DNA from: Paulownia fortunei
Lineage: Eukaryota; Streptophyta; Magnoliopsida; Lamiales; Paulowniaceae
Assembly (NCBI GenBank): GCA_019321725.1
Contig: CM033124.1
Location: 4,278,001 to 4,342,000 of the forward strand
DNA length: 64,000 nt
Direction: 5' to 3'
Positions 44,469 to 56,109 of the stretch are shown piece after piece (within the stretch, counting starts at the first letter, position 1; every line of letters starts with the position of its first letter). A program made the position numbers and the translations under genes. The notes under the pieces were generated by a model. That model was given only the letters and a program-made list of their open reading frames with translations. It made no database searches and had not been told where the DNA came from.

Positions 44469-46741
44469 TGTAATGCCCAATTCTCAATTTTCTCCTACAT
44501 AACCAATAATAAGAATTTTGCATGAACATGCATCTAATCAATATGCATTGTTGAATTATGGCATACAAATGGCACGATTGAACGAACATGAATAATTGTT
44601 GTTATATGCTTCATTTATACTTTAACATGCATTAATACATGAAATATGAGATCAAACTTTTATTTCTTGATTTAACATATTTCTTAAGTATCCTTTTTAC
44701 AGTGAAAAACTCGCTATCTCGGTTAAGGAAGATTGATGTGTTGAATAGCCATGAAATGAATTATTTGTATTGCTCCATACTAGTTATATGCTAAAGTGAT
44801 TAATTACCTAAATATTTACTTAAAATATGTTACATTTGGCTAAGAACTAAAAGTATACAAAATGGTGCAATTTGATTGGTTGGTTGACTAGGTTGCATAA
44901 AACCATTCTATAACCGCATTGCACTTAATTATAACACCAAAGCATCAATTTTTGTCATCTCCTTAGCCCATGAATGTGGATTTTGGCATGAGAAGACATC
45001 AAGCATGATGCAACCAATCATCACCCTCCACTTACCTCTCTTTGAAAGGTCAAATAAATTATTTTCATCCATATTTCTTGTGGAAGCACCTCAAAAATGA
45101 TCAACCCTTATTCTCCTAAGTTTCTCCCAAATTTGTACACTCTTATACTCATAAAAATTGAATTCAATCCATAGAAATTCATAGAACACAAACTAGAACA
45201 AGTTTCCATCATTTTAAGCTTGAAAATCGTTGATTTTGAAGCTTAAATCCAACTTAATCAAGGTATATTCTTTTTCAATGTTTCTTATGATGAATTTGTA
45301 GTATCTTGAATGGTTACATATTTTAGTATGCTTTTGTATGATTGAAAACTTAAGTAAGTTACACTTGAAGTTAAAACCAAACTAGTTAAGCTAATTTTTA
45401 GCAAAATTGATAGTCTTGTGAAATTATTTAATTTACTTATTTCTATGGATTTTGTAATGCTTATATTATGTTTGGAAGTTTCTTTGAATGATTGAAAATA
45501 ATAGTAATTAGTTTGCTTAATTGAAGGGTAAAATCAATTTAAGTTAGAACCAAATTTACGTCATGTTAATTTGGATTGTGTGCATGTTTATGTTTGAGTT
45601 ATTAGTTATTTAATGGCTGCCCTAATATTTAATGTCTTGAATTAGTAGTAAAATATGGAGTATGCATTATTTTTAAGGTTATGCAATTGATATGAAGTTG
45701 TTTACAAAAGATTGAAAAGTGTATATGAACTTTAACTAGAATAGACTAAATGATTTATAAAGAGGATATTAAATGGTATATGATTTAATTATGTTAGGCC
45801 TTTAACACATCCTATCTTCCAAAGAGATTGGTCTTTTCACTTGCCACAAAGTGGACTTGAGGTAAGTTGAAACTTTCATTTGCTGTATCACAAGAATCAT
45901 ATAATGTTGTTCATGTTTTAATGTGATTGTTATTATTTGTGAAATGATGTAATGTTTGATGCATTTATGGTTTATGAAGCATGATACTATTAAGGATATA
46001 ATAAGGTTTTTGAAAACGAAGTATGGTACTTGATTGATGGTTGGGTAGACAAGGGACACGGGAGGGACCGGTGGACCCAATAAATGGTGGCAAATACTTG
46101 AGGTTGAAAAATTGGTATAGAAAAGCCATAATGAATGAGATAGAATACGGCTAATACCTGAGATTGAAAGACTAAGTATGAAAACCCCGTATTACTTCTC
46201 TTATTGGCTAATCATTATGAACAGGTTCTGAAAATCACGGTCTATTGCTATTAGTTAGGTACCACACTTCAAGGGCCCTAAAGAATAATTTATGAATGAA
46301 AGTTATTAAATAGAATATTGCATTTAATGATTTATGAGATGTGCATATATGTTATTTGTTATTGCATCAATTTCATCTTACTAAGCCTTTAGCTCATTAG
46401 ATTCATGTGATGCAGGTGAAAATGTACAGGTTTAGAGGTTGACTGAGCCTCTAGAGCGGCCGGATAGAGATTTGTTCATATGTCATGCTTTGACTGTAGT
46501 TTATTTTGAAAATCCTGTTTTGTTTTTAAATAAGTCGCTCTGTTATGGTTTTGTAAACAAATATACTCAGTTTTGATATATGTATATGGTGTGTTTAAAA
46601 CGATTAAAGTTCTTTCTCTTATAACTAAAAATGAGAACTTTTATTAAAAATCATAACTCTAGTAATGATGAAAAATTAACATTTCTTGACTTAACTGTAT
46701 CGGCTTGTTTAGGCTCTGCAGTTAGGTTAAAGGGTGTTATA
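44469..46741 (+). repeat. Solo LTR of a chromovirus (Tekay/Del-like) element
   Basis: Begins TGTAATGCCC and ends AAAGGGTGTTATA (TG...TA, probably an original CA), 2273 bp, and is flanked on both sides by the 5-base direct repeat CTTAA (44464-44468 and 46742-46746). The end text TAAGCCTTTAGCTCATTAG (46382-46400) and the size resemble the Tekay/Del-like LTR near 60.5-62.75 kb. No primer site, gag or second LTR adjoins it, so it is a solo LTR produced by LTR-LTR recombination. Orientation is from the TGTAA...TTACA-type ends and is inferred. Confidence 0.75.
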
Positions 46742-47925
46742 CTTAAAGGGAGGTTTTTTGGAATATCATAACAACTTAAGATTATGGCATTTTTGTCATA
46801 ATAATAAGACGTGTTTTCCTCATGGTCACTTTCAGCCTCGATGTGATAACGGAATGATATGGCTTCTAATTGTAATCCTTCCATTTAATGATGAATCCAT
46901 TCGTTGAAGGAAAAATAGAACATGTGGCTAAATACTTTTACTTGAGCTCCAAATTCCACACCAACTTTGATGATTTCTATGTTGAAAAAGAAAGGAACAC
47001 CAGTGTGTTTTCTTAGCATTTTGCTCAAATGTCATCTTGATTTTTTTGTCAAAAGAGGAAAACAAAGAAATCTTGGGGGTATTATGCCTCGACTTGGATC
47101 TTTCCTCATCTCAGGTCGAGGCCTCGACCTGGAATAGCTAAGCCCCATGCCTCAACTCGGAGGCTCCAGGTTGAGGCAATCTTTTCTTGGTTCCATTTTC
47201 ATGTGAAAGTTGGTTTTCCTCTTTTCAAATTCCTTGGTGATGTAGCGATTTTAAGGAGAAGTTATTCTCGAATTTTTCCTTCTATAAAGTTATGGCACAA
47301 ACTTCTTGTTTAAAAGTTTACTAAGTATCGAGATCGAGCAAACTTTACCACAATCTTATTAGGTGTTGGATCGAGGGGGCTTTTCCTCAACCTCACTAAA
47401 TGTTGGGTCCAGAGATTCCATCTTGACCCTGTCTCCTCGACCTTGTGTGTCAAGAAGTGTCCATTTTTTAGAATATTAGTATCCACCAATTTAGATTGGA
47501 GTGGTTTTTCTTTATTTTTAGAAGGAAGAATAAACTCAACAGAAGGGGTTTGATTTTTTTGTCGTCAATCTCAAGGAAAAAGTTTGTGATCTCCAAAGCC
47601 AACTATAGTTTTCTTAGCTTCGAGGGAGACACCTCTATTTCCAAAAGTTGAATCTTGTTTGATAACCTTGAGGAGGAGATGTCCAACCATTAGGAAGCAG
47701 TGAGAGTGGTGCCAAGGGGGGTTGTCATAACATCTCATCTTGTCGTTGCTGTGGGCAAGGGGGTTGCGGTTGCTAGTAAAGATTTAGGTTGAGCCATCAG
47801 CGCGACAAGTCAACCTACACATCTTTATCGCTTGTAGGTCCAAGTCTTGGCTCAAATACAGCGACTCATGTCGCTTCGAAGTTAGGTGGAGTTTTGAATC
47901 GGGGGGTGGGCCTCATCATCATGCT
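46742..47925 (-). other. Internal sequence of the interrupted Tat-type element; no intact gene
   Basis: The minus-strand open frame ending inside the solo LTR contains GLQLEAISFRYHIEAESDHE, probably coding text of the host element cut by the solo LTR; I do not recognise its domain. 47085-47170 repeats words such as CCTCGACCTGG and CCTCAACTCGG and includes a perfect 20-base palindrome at 47112-47131. No other gene recognised. Confidence 0.35.
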
Positions 47926-49735
47926 TATACACTATTTTTGAATAGATAGAAAATTGTGAAAATGCTTTTGTTAAGCTTAAAAGTATGCTTACATTTGCTC
48001 CAATCATGCAGCCTCTAGATTAGACTTTACCTTTTGAAAAAATATGTGATGCTAGTGACTATGCTGTTGGAGCTATCTTGGGACAAAGAAAAGATAAGAA
48101 ACCATATGTTATTTCCTATGCAACTAAAACTTTAAATAGTGCTCAATCGAATTATTCAACAAAACTGAAAAAGAATTACTTGTGGTAGTTTTTTGCATTG
48201 GACAAATTTAGATCTTATTTTATTGGCTCACCAGTTGTTGTTTTCAGTGATCATGCAGTTTTGAAATATCTTTTGTCAAAAAAAGATGCCAAACTGAGAC
48301 TGATTAGGTGGATTCTTTTACTCTAGCAATTTAATAATACGATTCGAGATTAAAATGGAGTAGAGAATGTGGTGACTGATAATTTGTCGAGACTTATTTG
48401 TGATGACTCATTGCAAACCACACCCATTAATGATACTTTCCCTAATGAACAACTATTTAATATTTTTATTTTACCTTGGTTTGCTGACATTGTTAATTTT
48501 CTTGTGATAGAAAAGATGACATCACATTGGAACTCTCAAGATAAAAAGAAGTTTTTGACTGAGGTGAAAAACTTTTATTGGAATGATCCACACCTTTTCA
48601 AATATTGTCCTAATCAAATCTTTAATATTTTCAAATTATGTTATTCAAAAGCATACGGTGGTCACTTTTTAGCAAAGAAAACTACTGCAAAAATCTTGCA
48701 ATGTGGATTTTATTGGCCAACTCTTTTCAAAGATACTTACACTTTATGCAAAAGTAGTGAAAATTGTCAAAAGTTAGGGTTTCTTTCAAAGCGAAATATG
48801 ATGCCCCTACACCCTATCCTAGTGATTGAAATCTTTGACTGTTGGAGTATTGATTTTATGGGATCATTTCCGTTATCATTTGATTTTCTTTATATATTGG
48901 TTGTTATAGATTATGTTTCAAAATAGATCGAGGTAATTCTTTGTTGAAACGTCATCACAAAATAGTGGTAATTTTTTTGAAAGAACATATTTTAAATCGA
49001 TTTGAAATTCCTCGATTTATTATTAGTGAAGGGGGAAAATATTTTTGTAACAAAGTTTTTGGAACTTTAATGAGGAAATATGAAATCATATATAAAGTTG
49101 CAACCCCTTATCACCCTCAAACAAATGAATAAGTTTAACTTACAAATAGGTAGATAAAACAAATTTTGGAAAAAATAGTTAAATCAAACCGTAAAGATTG
49201 GTCTCTTAAACTTACCAATACATTTTGGGCATATAGAACTGATTTCAAAATATTATTAGGCATGTCTCCTTATAGAATAGTTTATGAAAAACCTTGTCAT
49301 TGACCTGTTGGACTTGAACATAAAGCTTATTGCACAATTAAAATGTTTAATTTTAACCTTGATGAAGCTTCAAAATTGTGCAAATTACAAATCAACAAAC
49401 TTCAAGAATTGAGAAATGATGCATATGAGAATCTTAAAATTTATATAGCAAGAGTTAAAGATTTTCATGATAATAAAATTTCAAGAAAAATATTTGAGGT
49501 TGGTCAAAATATTTTGCTTTATTATTCCTAATTGCATTTGTTTCATGGAAAATTGAGATCAAGGTGGACTGGTCCTTTTGTTGTAAAAAAAATATATCCT
49601 TATGGGGCGATTGACATTGAAAATCCTAAAAATAGTAACATATTCAAAGTAAATGGATAAAGAGTTATACTATTTCTAGAAAATCAATTTTCACAAGAGG
49701 AAATTCTTTTTCGTTCTAACGCTTGTTATGATTAA
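47926..49735 (+). pseudogene. Athila-like element A: RNase H and integrase remnant
   Basis: Starts abruptly within the RT-RNase H junction: FAPIMQPLD, PFEKICDASDYAVGAILGQR (about 48029-48090), [20 protein letters not shown] and [19 protein letters not shown], then NGVENVVTDNLSRL. Integrase follows from 48369: KILQCGFYWPTLFKDTYTLC, WSIDFMGSFPLSFDFLYILV, IPRFIISEGGKYFCNKVFGT and ATPYHPQTNE, then WSLKLTNTFWAYRTDFK and the C-terminal [20 protein letters not shown]. Stops and shifts occur throughout. The text matches Athila-type Ty3/gypsy Pol, which usually continues into an env-like region before the 3' LTR. RT and gag are missing on the left. Confidence 0.85.
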
Positions 49736-49998
49736 TGTTGTACATATATATACTTACTTTCTTTGATTTTATTTGTTTTGAAGTTTTTTTTCCTTTTATT
49801 TTTTTTCTTTTCCTAGTTAAGTGACGGATAACGGTACTCCATGGCTATTAAAGTCAGACTTCTCAATTTCCCAAACAACTGAAATCTCTGTACAAATTTT
49901 CTCTGTTTTTCTCATTCTTTTTTCTTGTTCTTTTCAAAATAGGTGATATTTTTCTAACTCTCAAAAAGTAATTTGCTTTTCTTCTTAAAAATGTAATT

Positions 49999-50496
49999 TT
50001 GAAAATTTATAAAATTGGGATTGAAAGATTGAGGATGCTTATGCACAAGGGCATCCCAGAGGACATACGATGGATAATTAAAGTAATGGTAAGAGCAAGT
50101 GAGTTTTCACTTGAGTTTTCAAATTTACTTACTAGATACATGTCTGGTTTTGGTAAAAACACATATTCAAAAGAACGAAGGGCGGAAAAAATGACAGTTT
50201 GTCACAATTGTGCTAGATGGACTTGCAACACAAAGTGTCACTCTTTAGGAATGGTCTCTAAAAATCGAGAAAATAAACTTAAATTCATTATGGATGGACT
50301 GAATAAGGAGTCTTTAGATCACATTATATTAATTCTTGAGACGCATTCATGTGGATTAGTACAACATGTATCTCTTGATTTATGGGATTGTTTTCGAAAT
50401 GAATATGAACTTTATAGTCTTGAAAATCTGACTTTAAAAGATTTTGTTTGCCAGTTTATAAGAAAACTGGATGGGAAGCATATCCTTGACCCATAG
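49999..50496 (+). CDS. Unrecognised 165-residue ORF with a Cys4 cluster, upstream of the LOG-like copy
   Basis: Open for 165 residues in otherwise stop-rich DNA. It contains CHNCARWTCNTKCHSLGMVS at about residues 68-87, a C-x2-C-x4-C-x3-C arrangement that could bind zinc. Further on are HIILILETHSCGLVQHVSLD and NEYELYSLENLTLKDFVCQF, giving a predominantly helical, charged protein with no signal peptide or membrane segment. It starts 264 bases after the Athila pol remnant ends and stops 240 bases before the LOG-like frame, on the same strand, so both may belong to the element's post-pol region. The start is uncertain: upstream ATGs are out of frame. I do not recognise the family, and it may be a surviving fragment of a broken gene. 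Confidence 0.45.
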   Translation: MKIYKIGIERLRMLMHKGIPEDIRWIIKVMVRASEFSLEFSNLLTRYMSGFGKNTYSKERRAEKMTVCHNCARWTCNTKCHSLGMVSKNRENKLKFIMDGLNKESLDHIILILETHSCGLVQHVSLDLWDCFRNEYELYSLENLTLKDFVCQFIRKLDGKHILDP

Positions 50497-50735
50497 AGGG
50501 CGTTTAAGCTATTACTGAACGTAAAACTAGAGGAAGATATGACCCACAATCACAACTACATGTACATTTATGTGTAAATATGTAATTTTTAAATTTTGTA
50601 TCCTTATTTTCAACCTTTCTAGTGAAAGAAAAAGACGTGCAATAAATGCATTCCCTATTCATACCTTAATAAATAACACCATACTTACTCTATTTTTTAA
50701 CAACTTATTTTCAAAAAGAAAAGAAAATAAAAAAA

Positions 50736-51389
50736 ATGAAAGTTTTTTCGAGTCGTAAATTCAATTGCACTTGTGTCTTTTGTGTATCTAATCTAGGAAA
50801 AAATGGTGAGTTTATAGGGATAACCAATAACCTTGGTAGAACTTTAGCAGAAAAAAAAATTCATTTAGTGTATGAAAGAGGCAGTTTGGGGTTAATGGGG
50901 AGTGTTGCTATTTCTGCTCATATATGAGGAGTCAAAATTATAGGAGTTATCCCAAAATCTTTAACAATACAGAATATTACAGGTATGACTATCAAAGATG
51001 AGCTAAAAGTGTCACATATTTAGGACATAATGCCTAACATGTTAAATAATGCAGATGCATTCATTATTCTATCTAACGATTTTGGTACACTAGAGGAATT
51101 ATTCCAAATTGTCTATTGGGCACAACTCAATATTCACCAAAAACCTATAAGTATTCTTAATGTTAATAGTTTTTATGATGGTTTGCTATCTTTTGAAGGT
51201 CATGCTGTGAAAAAATATTTTAGTTCACCGTTTGCTAAATGAATCCTCATTTCTGCTCCGACACCTGACCAGTTGATTGATCAACTTCTAGCATATATGC
51301 CAGAATCTAATCCAACCTTGGCCAATGTGGATTGGAACAACAGGAACAATAGTCAAAAATACAAATTGAATTTGACTCTCAGTCTGTGA
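50736..51389 (+). pseudogene. LOG: Intronless LOG-like (cytokinin riboside 5'-monophosphate phosphoribohydrolase) copy inside an Athila-like element
   Basis: One reading frame of 217 codons, the length of plant LOG proteins, aligns from end to end: CVFCVSNLGKNGEFIG (family CVFCGSS.GK), LAEKKIHLVYERGSLGLMG (family LVYGGGS.GLMG), VKIIGVIPKSL, NADAFIILSNDFGTLEELFQ (family DAFIALPGGYGTLEEL), YWAQLNIHQKPISILNVNSF and ILISAPTPDQLIDQL. LOG releases free cytokinin bases from nucleotide precursors. Three in-frame stops (50925, 51021, 51240) interrupt it, and the PGGxGT catalytic motif reads SNDFGT, so it cannot be active as written. No indel shifts the frame and there are no introns, although plant LOG genes have several; it is a retrocopy or a long-resident retroelement ORF. 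It lies between integrase and 3' LTR, the env-like position of Athila. Confidence 0.8.
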
Positions 51390-53139
51390 TACTTATTATT
51401 AATGGTTTCATCTAATAGTATGTGTTTTTTGTTGTTTCACCTTTATTTTTTTAGCCACACTTTAGCTGATATCTTTCAAACTCTATTTTTCTATCTATTT
51501 TTTACATTGGGGACAATGTTTAGATTAGGTTGGGGGGGAGAGATAGTTGATAACATGACTTGTGTATTTAATGTGTATTTTCCTAGTATTTTATTTAAAA
51601 AAACAAAAAAAAAACAAAAAAAAAACATACCAAGTATGTTGTCTTATGGATACGTTGAAATCATAAAAAAATGGTGGCAGAGTACAAGATAATTGTAACA
51701 CTCTTGAGATGCATCTCTATTTTTTGCATAACATGGCAAATTTATGAAGTTTTTAACAAAAGTTTGTGAATTATCAATTTTTTTTAATTTTTTTATGTCG
51801 TAGAGGTTCTTCCAACTTCAATGATTAAAATTAAGCATAAATAATGTGGTTTGATTTATCATAGATGTTGTTTTGGTCTTTGATGTTGTTATTTGGTTAA
51901 TATATTTTTGAGATAATTATACTCAAATTTTTTGCACAAATAGTTATGTTATTCAGTATAAAGACAATCATGTCAAAATAGAAAGTTCTTATGCCCTCGC
52001 TCTAATTATCACTTGGATCTTTAACATGTAGATGTTGAGTATTAGAATTTTTTCTTTTGGTCTATCGAGGCAAATGACTGATAGTGCACCACTAGAAAAA
52101 TGATTAAGGCATTAGGGTTTCCAGCACTATTGCCAAATCAGCTTGTTTCCCATGTGATGTTTCAAGAGAATATCCCCCTAGTGAGCCACTTTGAGCTTTT
52201 CAATAAATAAACATTTAATTTTTATAACCATATTTTTTTACCTAGCCTAAATACTCTATTATCCAACATTTGTTCTAAAAATAATTTGAAATTTAAGAGA
52301 CATTCCATTGACAACGTGAACTTGTAAAAGAAATTTAGGTTGGAATGAAAAATAAGTGTGGGGGAGTTTCTATTCTAAAAAAAAAATAAAAAAAAATAAA
52401 TAAAAAATAAATAAAATCCAAAGTGGTACGAGTTGCAACTAAAAATGAAATGTTGCAATATGAATAAGAGGGATCCAATTCAATAATAATAGACCCTAGT
52501 GTTGAAATTTGTGGAGTTTGAGAATTTTTTATCGATAAACTCTATGTCTCTAATTCCATGAAGTTTTTAGAACCTTTGTTGCATCCTATCTTTTTATTTT
52601 TTAGCTACATCACTACCTTTTGACCCCATTACAACCTTTATTGAAGACCTTTTGATTTTGTGTGGTGCCTTCAGTGTAGTAGAGATTTGCACCAAAGGAA
52701 GAGCTTATGATGTTTAACTTTTATGTTAGAGATTGGGTAATGGTTTTTGTAAGGTTTTATGAGAATTCACTTATTTGAAGCATGCATAGTTTTATCACTG
52801 TTGACATTAATTATCCACATACATACTTGAGTATGCTTATTATGGAAATGTATTGACTTTCTAATGTCTAAGAGTTAAACTGAACACTTATTTGATTTTA
52901 TTTTTATATTACTTTGTTGCTTGCTGAGAATAATAGTTAAAAAATAGTTATTATAGATGTTTGTGGGTATCACCTTTGGAAACTCTCATGAGACTATAAC
53001 TCGTTTTCTATGGGTCACCTAGGGCTTTAAAAGCTTGTTGTATATGCTACATGCGATTGTGATTTCCTAAGAAAGTTGATTAGTTTAGGTTTGTTTTAGG
53101 CTTGCTCGATGATAAACGAGGGTTAAGTATGGGGGAATT
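51390..53139 (+). other. Non-coding post-ORF spacer of Athila-like element A with three polypurine tracts
   Basis: No further gene. Purine runs TTGGGGGGGAGAGATAG (51527-51543), GTGTGGGGGAG (about 52357-52367) and GTATGGGGGAATT (53127-53139) occur in plus orientation; the last abuts the LTR and is the likely functional PPT. A-rich microsatellites lie at 51596-51628 and 52376-52420. Confidence 0.5.
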
Positions 53140-54756
53140 TGATAAGTGCATATTTTGACATATTTTTATATCAAATCTTTTATACTTTTCTTGATTTATT
53201 CTTGTTAATATTATTATTTTATTGATATTTTGTGTTAGGGAATCAATGAATATAAAAAGATCAAAAGAACCATATTTTCAAACTTGTGCAGTTTTTGTAT
53301 TTTGAGCATAACTTCATAATTAAAAGTTCTATGGATCTGAAGCTTACTTTATTTGAAACCCAAGAGATAGAAGTAAAACTTTTTAGTTGGAATCTCAACC
53401 CAATTCAGTCTTGATTATAGCAAAAAATTCATTCAAATGATTGCACAAAATGGATCACCAAAATTCAGATCAGATTTCAGCCCACTATTGACTTATTTGA
53501 TCAATTGGGTCATATCTCTTACGCCCAAATTTATTTTGAGTTGAAATTTGGATATGTTATGCATAAAAGATAAATAAACAAGTTTTCGAAAGACAATATA
53601 GGGAAAAAATATGTCAAAATGGTAAAAACATATGTTGCAATTTGCTGCTGTTGTTAAAGAATGGCTTTTGGACATGATTTAATTTGATCATATTATTTTC
53701 ATCCGACAACCAAATTTGACAAATTATATATGAACATCACTGAAAGATCTACAACTTTTATAATTTACTTATCATCAAAATCTAGTTGTATCTAACATAA
53801 AAATGCAATTCAATTTGGTATGTGAGGACTTGGTGTAACAATTTACCAACTCTTGGCAACTATCATACCACTTGATTAACCCCTCCATTATTTGTTTGGC
53901 CTCTATCTTACTCCAAGTACTATAAATAGGCCATGTATTAAGCTTGTAATAGAGAGGGGATATAGGGTTTTTTTAGACTAAGTTTTCTAGTATGTATGTT
54001 TTCTAGTAATATAAGTTTTCTAGTAGTAATAGAAATGCATTATCTAGTTTATCTTCTATTTTTAGTCTTTTCTATTTTTATTATATCTTTCTAAATTTTA
54101 TTTTGTTGAGGAAAAAGCGTGAACCTCTTGATGGAGGAAGAGGAATGGTTATAAGGGTAGAAAATATTTAAGTATGTTGTATTATTATTTTGATTGATCT
54201 AAACCCTGCTTGTTTTATGGTGATTCTTGATTAATGTAACTTTAATGACACAAAAAATACTTGATTTTATTTAGCTTATTGTATGTTTTTACCCCATCAA
54301 CTGGTAATGTGAAAAATTAATTTGTTGTTGACAAAGGTGTGCATAAATGTTTAATTCCATAAATAAGTGTTGGCGTTAAGAGATCATTTGCAATAGTAAG
54401 ACAATATCATGATTACCTTATTGCATGAGTTATTTGATAATATTTTCCCATTGGAACCTGTATTATGTATGGATTCCAATAGTGACAATTAATAGAGGTA
54501 AAAAGAACAAATAGCCATTTTTCTATCCAAAACTCAAGAATGGATCACTAATCCTCAGTACTTTTATTACTTTGGTTTCTCTTTACTTACATTATACATT
54601 AATTGTTCATATATTTTGATTCACATAAATTTCATTTTTTTAGAAATATAAACTTGAATTCTTTAAACAACTTTCCTATAGATTGACCTCGAACTCACGA
54701 GAAATTTATTATTTAACATAATCTGCACTTGAGTTTGCAATCTTAAAGTTGTAGTA
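53140..54756 (+). repeat. 3' LTR of Athila-like element A
   Basis: Starts TGATAAGTGCATATTTTGAC right after a polypurine tract and ends ...TTAAAGTTGTAGTA, 1617 bp. It matches the LTR at 56110-57908 along its whole length (for example TTGTGTTAGGGAATCA, TTGATGGAGGAAGAGGA/TATGATGGAGGAAGATGA, GACCTCGAACTC) with clear divergence. It contains CTATAAATAGGCCATG near 53920, the expected TATA box. Confidence 0.8.
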
Positions 54757-56086
54757 GGACTTGTAGATATGCCCTATGAGGCATGTGGCCACTACTTATA
54801 GGACTTTGTTGATTTCATTGCACTTCATCTCAAGGGGAGTCCTTTGAACTACCTAGGGCTAGGCTTAGCTAACCTCAACGGACCACGGGTAATCCTTGGA
54901 TGGGTCACTTTCTTAGTTTTTCATCTTGAGAGAGTTCCTTGAGCCATCTAAGGCTAGGCTCAGCTAACCTCAGGGAAAAATATGTACTATCTAGACATGC
55001 TTTGCCGATGGCCTCAAGAAAATTCGAACTATGAGATTTTGGGGTCAAACTGGCTAGTCTCATTAGTGACCTCGACGAAACCTCATTGACTTTTGGGGTC
55101 AATGGAATATAGCATTTTTTTTAGTTGTAAGGTAAGTGGACATGTGGTCGAGACGCAAAATGTAGAACTTTTATTCATCTTTGTAAATAATTATTGAATA
55201 ATTTAAACACATGCTACTTAGGGTTGAACTTTTGAATTGAAATGCTAGTTTCTTGACTTGTATTGACATGATCCATTTGTGGCTAAACTTTATAAAAAAA
55301 AAGTAATTGGGCTCTTCTCTATTGGTAGAAACACTTGAAGGCATAAGCGCATGAGCTCTTGGGGGTATGAGGTTGTGCGAGCTCCTCCTCGGGGTGCAAG
55401 GGCATGCGAGTAGCTCCTGGGGGTGCGAGGGAGCTCAATGCAAGGGCATGAGAGCTCCTCTTGGAGGGGCACGGGCACAAGAGCTTTTCTTGGGGGCACA
55501 ATAGCATGAGAGCTCCTCTTGGGGAAGCGATGGCACACGAGCTTGTAATTCCCTAAAGCTTGTTCTTGCCACATCAGGTTATCGCTCTTATCTTGCCCGT
55601 GCTAAGGCATCCTCTATCATTGTCGGGGGTCTTCTTTAGTAGTCCACATACTGTTACACCGGTATGCTTCTCTCATCATTTTCTATTGCCCTCAAGGGGA
55701 AGCTTAGCTTCTAGATCCTCAAGGGTGGATGTCAGCCTCTTTATGCATTGTCACTTCGCACCTCTGCTTAGTTCTTTTGGGAGCTAGAGTGTGATCTCAA
55801 CTTCTATGAGGTGACCTAAAGGACTATTCTCCATGCTAGTTGGCAGTGCTATATCTCGTTGCTTTGTTCATCTGCTCGAGTCGGTGCCTTATATATCATT
55901 ATCCTCAATACCTCTTGGGTCATCTATAGTACCGCTAGTTGTGCCGGCTCACTCAGATGAGGCAGAGGTGGATCTCTCGAATTGGATAGAGGTGGATGTT
56001 GATCGTCTCCATTACCACAGGCACCTTCGATATGGGGGTCGACGGGGCGCAATGTGAAGACAGATTTTCTACAGACGGTGCCAAAA
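54757..56086 (-). other. 5' internal region of the minus-strand Tat-type element, with a GC-rich minisatellite
   Basis: Sequence between the Athila A LTR and the primer site at 56071-56084. On the minus strand it would be the leader and start of gag, but I recognise no Gag domain. Features seen: a near-repeat of GGCTAGGCTTAGCTAACCTC (54861-54880) and GGCTAGGCTCAGCTAACCTC (54951-54970), about 90 bases apart, and a minisatellite at 55333-55545 built on GCATGAGAGCTCCTCTTGGG-like units with variants. The minisatellite is much more GC-rich than its surroundings and open in several frames on the minus strand. Confidence 0.4.
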
Positions 56087-56109
56087 TGATGTGGTTAAAG
56101 TAAGGTGGT
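56071..56109 (-). repeat. Primer site and 5' LTR end of the Tat-type element, cut by Athila B
   Basis: On the minus strand the LTR end ...CCACATCA (56087) is followed by TTTTGGCACCGTCTGTAG, very close to the TGGCGCCGTCTGT primer site known from Tat-lineage elements. The 23 LTR bases 56087-56109 equal 43891-43913; the match stops where the Athila B LTR begins, so Athila B inserted into this LTR. Confidence 0.6.
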
